Source: Euglena gracilis
Lineage: Eukaryota; Euglenida; Euglenophyceae; Euglenales
Length of the DNA: 64,000 nucleotides
Direction of reading: 5' to 3'
NCBI GenBank assembly: GCA_039621445.1
Contig: CP154956.1
Coordinates: 9,671,443 to 9,735,442 of the forward strand
A model generated the notes under the pieces. That model was not told where the DNA came from. It did not search any database and worked only from the letters and a program-made list of their open reading frames with translations. Position 1 is the first letter of the stretch; the number at the start of each line of letters is the position of its first letter. Positions 11,870 through 23,417 of the stretch are shown here, piece by piece. The position numbers and the translations under genes are program-made.

Positions 11870-11978
11870 TTGCCCATCCACCACGCAGCGCCCAGCGCCG
11901 GGCCATCCGCATCACTGCCCTCTGCCATGCCGGTCGGCCCGCCATCCTACAGCCCCGCAGTGCCCCCGTCCCAAACAA
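11870..11978 (+). CDS. Proline-rich cassette exon, copy 1
   Basis: The acceptor is AACGCCGGAG and the donor is CCAAACAA|GTGTGC. The frame encodes a Pro/Ser/Ala-rich stretch including MPVGPPSYSPAVPPSQTSVQ. The 109-bp exon is nearly identical to 24,909-25,017 (same length, about 13 differences) and more distantly related to the exons at 28,443 and 28,940, all ending ACAA|GTG. The CCATCC and CAGCCCCGC words are shared. It is probably a disordered linker. Confidence 0.55.
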
Positions 11979-12071
11979 GTGTGCAACTCCCCGGCTCAGC
12001 ACTGACCCGTGTCCATTCTGTAGTTATGGAAGCCATCAACTCTACCCCACCCGCTGCTTCACCTTCCAGGC

Positions 12072-13300
12072 AAGCAACTCTGATGATGCTGGGCGATGCA
12101 GGGCGATGCTGGGCGATGCTGTATATTGGAGACCAGAGGTGGGGTTCCGATGCTGGGCGATGCTGGGCGATGCTTGCATTTTTTTGCATCTTTTGAAGAA
12201 TTCAACCTATTTTTAGGATAGCTCTCCCAAAATCTCCAATATTACACATATCTTTGCCATTTTTGTAGTAATTTTTGCTAATTTGGGGGCTATTTTGCAT
12301 TGGTTTGGGAAAATATTGGGCTAATTTGGGTCAACATGAGCACGTTTATGGCGTTTTTTGGCTATTTTATGCCATTTTGGTGATTTTGGGTTATTTTTCA
12401 CAATGTTTTGTTGGCATTGTTGGGTGTTTTTGGGCTATTTTGGGTAATTGCAAGCATTTTAGGTCATTTTGTCTGCTCTTTGGGGCTTTGTGTGGCCATT
12501 TTTGTGCTTTTGTGGTCTTTTTTTGGCTTTTGTGGTCATTTTGGCTTGGTTGGGAGCCAATGGATGCAGATATTAGGCAATGCAGATATTGGACAAGATG
12601 CAGTTGCTGGACAAGATGCAGGTGTTGGACAAGATGCAGATGCTGGACAAGATGCAGATGTTGGACAAGATGCAGATGCTGGACAAGATGCAGGTGTTGG
12701 ACAAGATGCAGATGCTGGACAAGATGTAGACATTGGACAAGATGCAGATGCTGGACAAGATGCAGATGTTGGACAAGATGCAGATGCTGGACAAGATGCA
12801 GATGCTGGACAAGATGCAGATTCTAGAGATTATGGACACAATGCAAATGCTAGACAAGATGTAGATGCTGGACAGGAGGTGATGGACAAGTTGCAGACGT
12901 TGGACAAGATGCAGATTATGGAAGCTCCAGATGCTGGACAAGATGTAGATTTGGCCGACCAAACTGGTTTTGAAGGGGCCAAAGCAATCAAGAGTGGCCA
13001 GAAAACAAAACAATTAGAAGCAATCAAAAGCATATCACTGCAAGCCAAAGGCGGCCAAAGGTGGGTGAAATTGGGCAAAGTGTAAGCAAAGTGACTAAAA
13101 GTGGCCAAATGTGGCCAAGTGTGGCCAAAAGCTGTACAAGTGGAAAATGACCAAAAGTGGAAGAAGTGGAAGTGGATGTGGATGCTGTCGTGGATGCTCT
13201 GGATGTAGGTATCTAAGTGGATGCAGGTACACGAGGTACACCTCTAAGGGTTTCAATGGCGATGCTGGGTGATGCTGGGCGATGCAGGGCGATGTTGGGC
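12072..13300. repeat. Duplicated intron segment with tandem repeats
   Basis: The region 12,150-12,960 is homologous to 51,400-51,760 (shared TTTTGAAGAATT, GGGCTATTTTGCA, GTTGGGAGCCAATGGATGCAG). Two motifs are expanded here: GGGCGATGCTG units at 12,090-12,175 and 13,255-13,300, and GGACAAGATGCAGATGCT units at 12,590-12,950. The long open frames across it (poly-GQDADA and poly-WTRC) result from this periodicity and are not supported as genes. Confidence 0.7.
12590..12950. repeat. Minisatellite, 15-18 bp unit GGACAAGATGCAGATGCT
   Basis: About 20 imperfect units alternate the endings GATGCT, GATGTT and GGTGTT. A shorter array of about 7 units is in the paralogous segment at 51,610-51,735. Confidence 0.85.
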
Positions 13301-13602
13301 AGGTGCTTGCTTCTGGGTCAGTGGTGTCTTGGTCGGCCGAAGTGGGTTTGTACCTCCCCCCCCCCAGGATACTCACCCAGACACAAAGGAGGGGGTCAAT
13401 TTCGGGAGGGGTCAGAAAGAAAATGGCTTTTTGACAAATTTTGTCGAAAATCACGCCGTCAGGGGATATTCTGGGTCATTTTGGGAGTCAGATGTTGACT
13501 AATTCCGTGATTTATTAAACCGCCCCCTCCCCGTGGGGTATTGACCGCCCCCCCCCCCTGGTGATTGCCCCCTGGGCTGTTGGGCCAAACTTGTCTATCA
13601 TC
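13301..13602. other. Non-coding flank of the 11-kb transposon
   Basis: Contains C8-C10 runs at 13,356, 13,512 and 13,550, then a short TCATCATCG tract that is the insertion target. Confidence 0.6.
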
Positions 13603-13607
13603 ATCGT
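13603..13607. repeat. Target-site duplication ATCGT, left
   Basis: ATCGT directly precedes the left TIR and is repeated at 24,622-24,626 directly after the right TIR. The target is a TCATCG-rich tract, so part of the match could be chance. Confidence 0.55.
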
Positions 13608-13634
13608 CTTAGGCGGCCGGATTCGCACTTAAGG
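13608..13634 (+). repeat. Left TIR of the 11-kb transposon
   Basis: Starts CTTAGGCGGCCGGATT and ends GCACTTAAGG. It differs from the right TIR only by C versus T at the 17th position. Confidence 0.9.
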
Positions 13635-15030
13635 ATTTAACTTTTTATTTGCGCATATGCGCAAATCCCCCGGTTTTTTGATTCCGGCGGGGAAGGTCCG
13701 GGGGGTGGAGAGACACGCCGGCCAGCAAGGGCAAAAACGGAGCGATTTTTTGGTTTTGGCGGAGCGACCCCCGGGACTTTGGCCAAAAACGGTGCTTTTT
13801 GGGGTGTCCGAAATTTTTTTTGGGGCCCAAACCCCCGGGACCCTGCCCGCCCAAATGGAAAAAAATCGAAAAAAGCACCTGGGGACCGGGACCCTGCCCG
13901 CCCCTGTGGTGACGCGGAGCTTTTTTTGTGGAAGTGAACTCGCCGGCAGTGTGTTCCCTCCCGGTGCCTCGGAGTGAGTGTGTGTATTTTGACCTTGGGG
14001 ACTTGTGAACTTTTGATTGGTAAGGAAAGCAGGGGAAAGGGTGACAGGGCTCTGGGAGGGGTGCGGGTTGATGGTTCCGGTGTGCAGGGGGTAGGGGGAG
14101 GAGGGGTCCAGGGTGCAGAGGTGTGACGGTGCAGAGGGTGTGCAGGGGTGGTGTGTGACGGGCAGGGCGGTAGGGGTGAGACGCCCGCAGGGGTTGTCAG
14201 TGGGGGCCTGGTTGCCAGTGTATGGTGGCTTGCGTGCGTGCAACCCGGGACTTTGACCTTGGTGTTTTTGTGAGGCACCAAACCGATATTTGATGTTGAT
14301 GCGCGCAATTGAGCAAATAAAACGTACGATGATGTGCGTGCCAGGGTGTGAGAGGGGTGCCAGTGGAAGAACCAGATGGTGGAAAGAGATGGGGATGAGC
14401 AGACCACACAGAAAACAAAAAGAGTGAACCAGGCAAACAAACCCCCGGCGGGCGGTGGTACGCTGGCCGCCCGGGGCTGAACAGGGGAAGGGGCCGCCCC
14501 GCACTCCGCCCGCGCGCTGGTTGTCAGTGGGGGGTGGTATTTGAGGGGGATGGGTGATGGTTTTTTTTTGTGACACGGGTGAGAGGGGCAGCACGGCATG
14601 AGAGGGGGGCTGCACGTCACGAGAGGGGTGTGTGCCACACCAACCCAAAAAAAAAGATGAAGTCCACCCCCCGGCAGGGTAGAGGACACGGGGATGGTGG
14701 TCAGCAGGGGGGCGGTGTACACGGACACCACGGCGGTGGGGCACCGTCTCCCAGATGGCAGGCAAATGACAAACCAAGAAAGTGTGCGTTTTATTTGCGC
14801 AATTGCGCGCATCAACACCACTGATGAATTTTTTGTTTGAAACAAAAATTCTGAGAGGGGACAGATCATGGCTGAGAGGGGACTGATAGGAGGAAACACT
14901 TGTAACAGAGACATTTGCGCAAATGCGCGCATCAAAAGTGTTTTACAAAAAAAAAGAGATGATGAAAGCAGAATAGGATGGGGAAAAGAATTTTGAAGAA
15001 GAACGTGCTGAGACAGGCCCACAGGCAGTC
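13635..15030. other. 3' subterminal region of the transposon, no gene
   Basis: Contains a 20-bp perfect palindrome ATTTGCGCATATGCGCAAAT at 13,647-13,666, further GCGC palindromes at about 14,299, 14,789 and 14,913, and repeated GGGACCCTGCCCGCCC and ACTTTGGCCAAAAACGG words at 13,740-13,910. A (CACGAGAGGGG)-type array lies at 14,575-14,640. Long open frames here (14,777-13,629 and 15,034-13,637 on the minus strand) are proline-rich reads of low-complexity DNA and are not accepted. Confidence 0.6.
14575..14640. repeat. Short tandem repeat GAGAGGGGyrGCACGrC
   Basis: Three to four units around CACGAGAGGGG. The same unit forms a longer array at 18,255-18,350 inside an intron of the ParB-like gene, so the motif is a feature of this transposon. 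Confidence 0.7.
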
Positions 15031-15417
15031 TCACTTCTTGTGCTTGGAGAGCCGCTTGGCGAGGCTCTCCGAGGCGGCCGCCGGCTTGGCGCCGGGCTTG
15101 GGCAGCCCACGGCGGACGGTGCTCCGAGGCGCCGCTGCCGGGGCGCTACGAGGCGGTGGCGGTGCCGGGGCCTCCTCCTCGGACTCCGCCTCCTGCGGCG
15201 CCGCCGGTGCCGAGGCCGCCGCTGCCTGCGACGACGCTGCCTCCGCGGCCACCTTGGCCTTGGCCGCGTCGATGATGTGCTTCATCGCCGGGTACTTCTT
15301 GGGGTCGAGGAGGTGGTACGACTTGGGGCCCTTCAGGGCCTCCCCCGGGCCCGGGGGACGGATCAGCCCCGCCGCCCTCCACCGGGTGTCCTCTTTGCCT
15401 TTGCCTTTGCCCTTGCC

Positions 15418-15420
15418 CTA
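15418..15420 (-). other. In-frame TAG in the ParB-like gene
   Basis: The frame reads EEKKG, TAG, then GKGKGKGKED and continues for about 129 residues to TGA at 15,031. The periodic Lys-Gly context suggests an original AAG codon. It could be a real nonsense mutation, a sequencing error, or a truncated natural end. Confidence 0.6.
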
Positions 15421-18254
15421 CCCCTTCTTCTCCTCCCCCTGCTTCTCCTTCCCCTTCTGGGTCTCTGGCTTCCGGTACCCGGGGGTGATCTCCTCGATGG
15501 TGTCCTCCTCCTCTTCCTCTTCTCCCTGTGCCGCTGGTGGGACTGCGGGAGCTTCGCTGGCGACTTCCGAGGAGGTGTCCGAGCTGTCACTGCTGCTGCT
15601 GCTGCTGCTGTCCTCCTCCACCTCCTCCTCCGGGTGACGGCTGGGCTGGGCCACCGGCGGTGGCACGATGATGGGGCTGGCCCCCTCGGGCTGGCTGGCG
15701 GGTGGCGTCAGCTCCGGGGTCTCCCGGCCGGGGGCGGTCATCTCCACGTCACTGCCCTCCTCTGGGCTGTCCACCGCCTCGGTCTCCTCCCGTCGGGTCT
15801 TTGGGGCTGGGGGCCTGCTGGGCTTCTTCTCCGGCTCCTTCTTCCGGCGCTTCTTCTTCCGGTCACCCCCCTCCTTCTGGCGCTGCTCCACCTTCTGCAG
15901 GCGGCGCTGCTCCTGCCGGATCTTGGTCTGGCGGCGCCGCTCCTCGGCCTCCTTGGCCCTTCGCCCCGCCTCCTCAGCGGCCAGGCGGAGCTTGTCCTGG
16001 AGGGCGGCGTTCTCCAGGGGGACCCAGAGGGCGTCCCCCCCTTCCAGGGCGGCCAGCAGCAGGGGCAGCATGGCGGAGGCGACGGGCCGGGGCAGGGTCA
16101 CCGTGTTGGCCACGGTCTGGGTGACGTCCTCCAGGCTGCTAGCTGAGTCCTCCACCACCACCAGCACCTCGGCTTGGCCGCCCAGGCCGCCACCCGGGCC
16201 CCCACCGCGGCGTCGGTGGTCTGGATCACCATGGCGTTGGCCGCCTCCATCCGGGGCACCACCCTCCGCCACAGCCACTCCACGCAGAGCCAGTGCAGCC
16301 CCGCCCCGCAGCTGGACTCCACGTCCCACTCCACCTTCGGCAGCACCTACGAGGGGACGAGGGGAGCAGACAGACATAGAAGCATCAAAGGCTTTTTGTG
16401 TTGAAGGTGCGCGCAATTGCGCGCATCAAACGACTAACATCAATAAAAAAACAGACTGCTGAGCATGGGTGGCATCCCAGCACTTCCTACTTGAAATGTA
16501 CAATGGCAATCTGCACAATGCGTGAGGTGGGGTGGGGTACCTTGCTTCGCTCCACGTCACCCGGGCCGTACACCACCACCAGGGCCCGCTTCTCGAACTT
16601 CCGGGCCACCCCCTGGCCCCCCTGCCGCAGCCAGACGTCCACCGTGACCGTCTCCCGCCCCGGCGCCAGCCGCCTCACCGCCGCCTCCACCGCGGCCACC
16701 GCCCCGGCACCACCGTAGATGACCACCGGCACGACGCCGGCCAGGCACTTGACCTGCTCGGACAGGAGGGGGCAGGATTCTGTTTCAGAGTGTTGACGCA
16801 TTGACAGACACCTGAGTCATTTGATTTGCGCAAGTGCGTGCATCGTAACATTTGCGCAAGTGCGCGCATCAAATTTTAAAAAAATACGTACACTGTGGGA
16901 AGCAGTCACTGGCACACATGAGAGAATGATTTTCTTTTCTTTTTTTGTGTGCGCAATTGCGCAAGTAAAACAGAAACGAGCTATAAAAAAATTGCACGTT
17001 AAACAGAACCCTGAGTCCGTGTTGTGGGTGACCTCGACGATGATGAGGCCCACTGCAGCCCCCAGCGCCTCCGCCGGTACCGCGTCCCCGCTGGCCTTGT
17101 ACACCAGGCAGCGCACCCCCTTCTCCTCCCCGGCTGGCCTGGTCACCGCCACCTCCTGGAGGGCCCCACCCTCCTTGGCCACGATCTCGGTCTCCACGGT
17201 CGGCATGGCGAAGGAGGCCCGCAGCTCCTCGTACTGCGCCTCCACCCAGAAGGGGGCCGTCAGCACCGCCGCCAGGGGGGGCTTCGGCTCCGCCGGGCTC
17301 CAGGTCCACGACCCCAGCCGCGCCACCTGCAGCGCCGCCACCGGCACGGTCCGCTTGAAGCGGCTGCGCTCCGCCCCGTTGTGCACTGCGAGACACCAGT
17401 GCAGGGGGGGGGGGAGGCATGAGACGACAGTTACAGTGCATCCAGAGAACATCACACCATCAACCGCCTTCGAATGGTGTCATATGCAGCCCTTCAATCG
17501 CACCCCCGACCACCCCAGACTCCAGTGGCACACCGATCCGCCCGTGGATGTTGGGGTTGTCGCCCCTCCACGCGAAGGCCACCCACATCTCGTGGGTGGC
17601 CTCGGTCACCGCCTGCTCCAGCTGGGCCAGCCCGATCCCCGGGCTCTGCAGGGCCGCCGCCACCTGGGCCCGCGCCTCGGGGGTCAGCAGCCGCCGGAGG
17701 GACCGCACGTGGGAGGACAGCAGCGTGCGGCCCCTCGCCGCCAGCGCCGACTCCACGCTCAGCAGGCCCGCCACCGCCTGGGGGTTCTCCTCCACCAGCC
17801 GCTGCAGCGGCCCCCACATCTGGATGACCTGGCCCTGCGGCAATGACACAGAAACTGAAACTCTACGCCACTGCATCACAAGAATGAATGCACTATGCCT
17901 GTCTGAAACTTTTTATGCGCGCAATTGCGCAAATAAAAATGGGAACAACGTCATCAAAATGCATGGGTGCAGTGGCAGAGGTACGAGATTGGGCTCACAC
18001 CTGGGGGACCGACCGGTCCCAGCCGGCCTGCCGGTAGGTCGCCGCCAGCCGCACCGCCGGCACTGTACTGATGTCCTTCCCCTTCACCAGGAGGTTGGCG
18101 AACTGGGGGATGGACAGCTCCTTCACCGCCGACTGGATGGCCTGCGCATCCCCGCCGGCCGCCCGCCGCAGGTGCACCGGGGTCATGGGGTGGAGGATGG
18201 TGGTGAGGACGTACTTCCCCTGGCCACAGCCCTGCATTGGACCCGTTGTCTTTC

Positions 18255-18350
18255 AGACACGGGAGGGGCGGCACGAGAGGGGCGGCACGAGAGGGGTGAC
18301 ACGAGAGGGGCGGCACGAGAGGGGTGACACGAGAGGGGCTGCATGAGAGG
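18255..18350. repeat. Tandem array of CACGAGAGGGG units in an intron
   Basis: Eight or so units of CACGAGAGGGGyGrCA lie in intron 2 of the ParB-like gene, related to the array at 14,575-14,640. Confidence 0.8.
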
Positions 18351-19178
18351 GGCAAAACTAAAAACACACAAACAAATACGGGGCTGAACCCTTCGGGGGG
18401 TTCAGCTTCTGGGACCGGAAGCCCTCCGCCCACCGCTTCAGCGCCGAGGTGATGTGCTGCCCCGACATCAGCACGTAGTGGTTCTCTGTGGGGACAATGA
18501 AGGGATGTGCGCGCAATTGCGCAAATAAAACACACTGTATGTTAACGTGCGCGCAATTGCGCAAATAAAACACAGCACACATGCACGTGCGCGCAAATGC
18601 GCAAGTAAAAAGGTATTGTGTGCTTGTGCGCGCAATTGCGCAAATCAAATCTGACTTCCAATGCAATGCATTCATTCCAGAGCTGAACTAAGCATGCAAA
18701 CAGACTTTCCAGAGGCAAAATCATTCCAGACAAACTAGTCCAACCGCAAACACCCACGTATGACTCACACCCACTGACACACACACCGGTCTTCTTCCAC
18801 ACGGTGACCCGCACCATCTCCAGCGGGGGGTTCAGCTGCAGCTGCCGCAGCTTCCGCTCCACCTCCGTGTTGTCCAGGGGCCTCGTCTGCCCCTCGGACT
18901 GGTTGTAGTCCACGTGGAGCACCTCCAGCGGCAGCTTCGTCCCCGTCGCCAGCACCCACTGCTTCACCTCCTCCTTGTACACCTCCGCGATGGGGAGGTT
19001 CCGGGCGGTATTGCGGGGGCGGATCCGCCCCGGCTTGGCGGCGGGCTTCGGCTCCTGCGCTGCAGCGGCCTCGGCCGGGGCGGGCTCCGCTCCAGCCTCC
19101 GCCGCCTCGGTCCCGGGCTCCGCCTGCCCGGGGACGGCGGCCTCCCCCTCCGGGGGGGACAGCCACAGGGTCGGCCAT

Positions 19179-19722
19179 GGTGTGTGACCTGAGGCAAGGC
19201 GCAGTTTCAAAAAGGGGGGGGGTTTCTCACCAGTGACTGAACTACACATTCAACAGCTGAATGAAGCAGATTTGAAACGCCTTCTACCCTACGGCCCGCC
19301 CCAAATGTGGCAAAAAATCATCCGACTTAGGCATTTTCAGGCAAAAAAAAATGGAAAAAGTGTGAAAAGTTTTCACGGAACGCACAACATGCATTATTCC
19401 GGTCCATAACAAGGGGGGGTATGGATATGCTACGTTTTCGTAATCTTTCACGGCCTATCTGTGCCAAAAAACTGCCCAACACAAACCGGGGGCGACACGT
19501 CACGCATTCAGGTCGCGAAACGGTTAACGCACGGGCGGTTTACCGTTGGACGTCCGTAGGCCTGCTTTTTGGGAAATCTACAAGGTGTACGGTGGAGAGT
19601 TTTCAAATTTTTTCTTTTGGTGAACATGCACCTGGTTATGGCGCATCGAATGATACATGAAATAAAGCGTGGTGTGACTTGTATCAAAAGTTGCTAAACC
19701 GTCGCCTCATCGGAGAATCCGC
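19179..19722. other. Spacer between the two transposon genes
   Basis: An AT-richer gap between the transposase 3' end and the ATG of the ParB-like gene. It should hold the promoter of the ParB-like gene, but no core promoter motif is recognisable. No GCGC palindrome lies here. Confidence 0.5.
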
Positions 19723-19881
19723 TCAGTCGGACCCCTCGAAGGGGTCCGCCGGGACGTACACGCGGGCCGCCCTCGGCTCCGCCGTGTCCCGACTGCTGGT
19801 GGCCGCCCCGCGCCCTGCAGGGTCCACCGGTACCCGCCCGCCCGCCCGCGGAGGTGACTCGTCGCCCACCGGCGATTCGAA

Positions 19882-22800
19882 TCACGACCGTCGAGTCGGT
19901 CGCTCACGCAGGGACCCCTCTGAGGAGGAGTCGGCGGGCACGGACAACGACAGATTCACGGTGCAGCACAGCATTGGTTTTTTTAAAATGCACTTTTGAT
20001 GCGCGCAATTGCGCAAATAAAACACAGTATGTGGCTTCTGGGAGGGGGTGTGTGACCCCCTGTCCTCAAAAATGTTCATACTCTCAAACATATGGAGCTG
20101 CAAACGTTCAGTACCTTTCCCCCTGCTTTCAGAACACGAAGAATTCCCCAAACAAACACGGAGCATGTACAGGCGGACAAACACCTTGACTAATGGGCCA
20201 CTGTTTTCCAAGCGGACTGAAGGAACTCTTTGCCAGACGTTGTACACATACAGGGCCTACCACACTAGCCCCTTAGGAGCAAGTGAAACAGCTCGCACTT
20301 TTGATGCGCGCAATTGCGCAAATAAAAAGTATAAACTGTTTCATCAGGTACAACCGTATTGACTGCATCACCACTCACACGCACACTTTTTTTAACGTTT
20401 GATGCGCGCAAATGCGCAAATGCTAAACTGCACTTCTGTATTACTGAGGCAAGCATATTCGCAGTACTACGGCGACAGTGAATACAGACCCCCTTTAAAA
20501 ATGGACTGACCAACCGTGAGTCTGGCTGTTGCCTCCCCAGCAGCCCTCTGCTGACGTGGACGGCGGCGGCCCAGCACGCTGTCCCAGTGAACCTGGCACA
20601 GGTCCAACTCCGCCTGCGACCGGCGGCTGCGGCCAGCCTGCGCGTTGAAGCACAGCTGGTCCAGCTCCGCCGCCGCGTCGGCGGAGGGCACCTGGTCCTT
20701 CAGGAGCGTCCGCAGCGCGTACTGCAGCACGTCCTTCAGGGCCGTCTCGCCCTTCGGACCCGCGTCGGGCGCCAGCAGGGATGGCGGACCCACCCAGCCG
20801 TCCGGCCACCGCAGGACCACTGACTGGTCCTCGGACTCCTCCCCCTCGTCCGCGTCCAGCTCCTCGGGCTGCCGCCGTCTCTCCGGGCGCAGCCCCCTCA
20901 CCGAGGCGAACGTCACCATCTGGTGGACCAGCCGGTCGGGGGCGTCCAGCGGCGGCCGCAGCTCACTGCCGCCCAGCAGGTCGTCCAGGTTGCGCAGGCA
21001 GTCCGCCATCCACCACCGGTCCACGCCCGCTCGCAGCTCTCGGGCGCCGTGGTGCCCCTGCCTCACCAGGAGGTACAGGTCCATCACGTCCTCCACCTCC
21101 ACCGCCTCCGGGTGCTGCTGCATCGAGCCGCCCAGCCTGCTGGGGGTCGCCTCGTTGACCTCCTCTGAGAAGCAGCAGGCGGGCAGCTGGTCGTGCCACC
21201 GATCCCACATCAGCAGCGCGCACGCCAGCGTCCGCACGTAGTCGGAGTGGCCGCGCGGCCGGTGTCCGGGTGTCGGCGCATCCAGGTGCAGCAGCATCGT
21301 CAGGGCGTTGCACAGCACCTTCCGCGCCTGTCCGCCGGTCTGCGGACGCCGCTCCTCCCAGTGGCACTCCCGCACCTGCCACCCCAGCGCGAAGCAGGCC
21401 GGCGCCCACACCACCAGCAGGTCCTCCAGCGCCTGCGCCACCGCCAGGTCCCGCTCCAGATTCTCCAGGGCCTCTTCGGCCTGGGCCTCCTTCCGCCGAC
21501 AGTCCTCCAGCGCCCGGATGCATTCCATCTCCCGGCTCCCCGACTGCCGCGCCCGCTGCATCTTGGCGCTGGCCGTCGCGTGCCGCACCTGCCGGGCGGT
21601 CTGCCGCTCCGCCTCCTCCTTCCGCCGCTGGGCCTGCTGCGTCAGCTGCCGCCGCCGCTCCACCTCGGGCACCACGGTGTCCCGCCGCCGCCGCAGGGTC
21701 CGGATCAGCCGTCGGAGGCGGGCGCGGCGGTCCGCCGGCACCAGCAGCATGGCGCCGACCCACATCTCCAGCGCCCGCACCTTCGGCTTGGTGGACCACT
21801 GCTCGCCCGGCGCCATCGTGCCCCGCTGCAGGAACAGGAACAGCGGCAGCAGGCGGCGGTACAGCACGTACAGCACCTGCTTGTACGCGTGCCACACGCC
21901 GTACAGCGGGGGCAGCTGCCGCAGCGCCTCACCCGCGTCCCACCGCTGGCACTCCCGGCCGTACACCACCTTCAGCTGGCGGTACCAGAGGTTGATGTCC
22001 ACCAGCAGGGGCAGCGGCGCCTTCACGCGGCCCAGGACGTCGCCCTTCAGGAAGCGGAGGACCTTCAGCATCCCCACCTGGGAGGAGATGCGGTCGTCCG
22101 TCAGCATGAAGGGGCGCCACACCGGGACGCGGGCGTTCTCTCAGCCGCATCAGAGTTACTGCCCTGTGTGTGACACCAACTGCATAGTCGCACCTCCGAT
22201 ACAAAACAGACGTCAAACTGTTTTGATGCGCGCATTTGCGCAAATGCGCGCATCAAAACAGTTTGCACATGTTCATCAGCAACAGGGTGTGACCCTGTAA
22301 TGGAACTCATTCAAACTCACATCTGCGCGCAAATGCGCAAATCAAATGGAAGTGGCAGTACAGAAGAGAAACTTGCACACAACACCGCTTCCCCACCAAA
22401 GACTGCAATGGAATTCAAACACTCCACATACAGTAATGTGCGCGCAATTGCGCGCATGTCGGTGTATTTAAATTCCCTTCAACTGAGACGCAGCCACAAC
22501 CCTAACCCCAGAACATCAACACCAACGTGTACAGTCTGTTCAGACCCCTCAGACCATCATCCAACACAGGCTATTCCAAGAAGTTAAACACTCAGTCGCT
22601 CTGATGTTCGGGGCACGTCCAGCGGCACCCGCAGCTCATGCGCCTCCAGCGGGCGTGCGCTGATCTCGGCGACCAGCTCCAGGAACGCCGGCAGGTCGGT
22701 GCGCACCAGCCGCGCGGACACCCGGTGGATGCGGCCCAGCAGCTGCTCCAGCGACGGGTACCCCGGGTACTCCGGGATGGCGTCCACCGCCGTCCGCATC

Positions 22801-23417
22801 ATGGCCATCACGCAGCAGTCGTGGGTGCGGATCACCATCCTGGGGTTCGACGTCATCGCCCGCTTCCAGAAGTTGTCGAACCACAGGACGCAGCTCCGCC
22901 CCTCCGACTGCTGCCACAGGTCCTCCAGCCGCTCGCAGGCCTGCTCCCGCCGCCACTGCCGGTTCCACATCGGCTCCTCCGGCAGGATGCCGCTGGGCCG
23001 CAGCAGTCGGCTGGCCGCCCGGTGCCGGGCCAGCGGCGCCTCGTGCTCCTCCGCCACCACCCGCTGCGCCGCCTGCGGGCAGGCGTGCTGCCGCAGCGCC
23101 CGGTACACGGCCCAGGCGTCCTTGAGCAGCAGCTCGATCCTCTGCCGCCGCGGCTCCCGGGCCAGCTCCTCCAGCAGCGCCGCGCCGCCCTTGGTCCGCA
23201 GCGGCACCCGGGTGTGGGCCACCTGCACCACCAGGGTCTGCAGTGGGTGGCCGCGCTGCACCACCGCCGCCACGAACTCCTCGTAGGTGGCAGCAAAGTG
23301 GGCCTTCACCAGCTGGCCCAGCAGCTTTCCCGACTCCGCGGCCTGGGCAGCCTCCTCGCTGTAGCCTTCGTAGCCACGGCGGCGGGAGTGGGTGCTGCTG
23401 GCCTGGGAGGACTCCAT
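19882..23417 (-). CDS. Transposase-like protein of the 11-kb element
   Basis: Three exons: 23,417-22,592, 22,139-20,511 and 19,919-19,882, joined by GT-AG introns in phase 1, giving about 830 residues. An in-frame TGA directly precedes the ATG. Candidate RNase H-fold acidic sites are Asp181 in VLWFDNFWK and Asp323 in LLVDINLWYRQLK. LPPLYGVWHAYK follows at about 351-362, and a long coiled coil rich in Arg/Gln/Glu spans about 425-520. The FDNF motif recalls DUF6589/KDZ-like transposases, but I could not run a search. The last exon ends in TGA at 19,884-19,882, yet the same frame continues for another 53 codons to TGA at 19,723, so this stop may be a nonsense mutation (CGA to TGA). The host unit is the 13.6-24.6 kb transposon. 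Confidence 0.65.
22214..22265. repeat. Perfect 52-bp palindrome in the transposase intron
   Basis: Two 26-bp arms without spacer, centred at 22,239/22,240 on ATTTGCGCAAAT. It is made of two GCGCGCAT half-elements in opposite orientation plus flanking TCAAAACAGTTTG. It lies in the 22,591-22,140 intron and would form a cruciform or RNA hairpin. Confidence 0.9.

Larger units (their letters stand above)
15031..19178 (-). pseudogene. ParB/sulfiredoxin-like transposon protein with basic and acidic tail (disrupted)
   Basis: Seven exons: 19,178-18,787, 18,485-18,370, 18,231-18,001, 17,834-17,465 (or -17,504), 17,385-17,033, 16,753-16,541 and 16,346-15,031. All introns are GT-AG with consistent phases, giving about 996 residues. 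Residues about 60-150 (exons 1-2) resemble a ParB-type fold, with NHYVLMSGQHITSALKRW matching the Tyr-x-Leu-x-x-Gly-x-His/Arg pattern. Residues about 677-727 are a Lys/Arg-rich coiled coil, 800-840 are Ser/Glu-rich, and the end is Ala/Pro-rich. Lesions: a C7 run at 19,152-19,158 is one base too long after the ATG, one base is missing near 16,173, and an in-frame TAG lies at 15,420-15,418 in a Lys-Gly repeat. The role may be DNA binding in transposition; this is inference. Confidence 0.7.

Noticed and set aside
12408-13085. 225-codon frame with a poly-GQDADA stretch
   Set aside because: It is a minisatellite read in frame. The unit length is a multiple of three, so several frames stay open; the paralogous copy at 51.6 kb is intronic and not conserved as protein.
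13629-15034. Long minus-strand open frames of 382 and 465 codons
   Set aside because: Pro/Ser/Thr-rich translations of G-rich low-complexity DNA downstream of the ParB-like gene. No splice link or motif, and the real gene ends at 15,031.
15040-16146. 368-codon + strand frame (Leu/Gly/Ala-rich)
   Set aside because: Antisense shadow of the GC-rich last exon of the minus-strand ParB-like gene.
20963-22300. 310-330-codon frames overlapping the transposase exon on both strands
   Set aside because: Shadows of the 543-codon GC-rich exon. Composition is extremely Ala/Gly/Pro/Arg-biased and splice phases support only the chosen frame.
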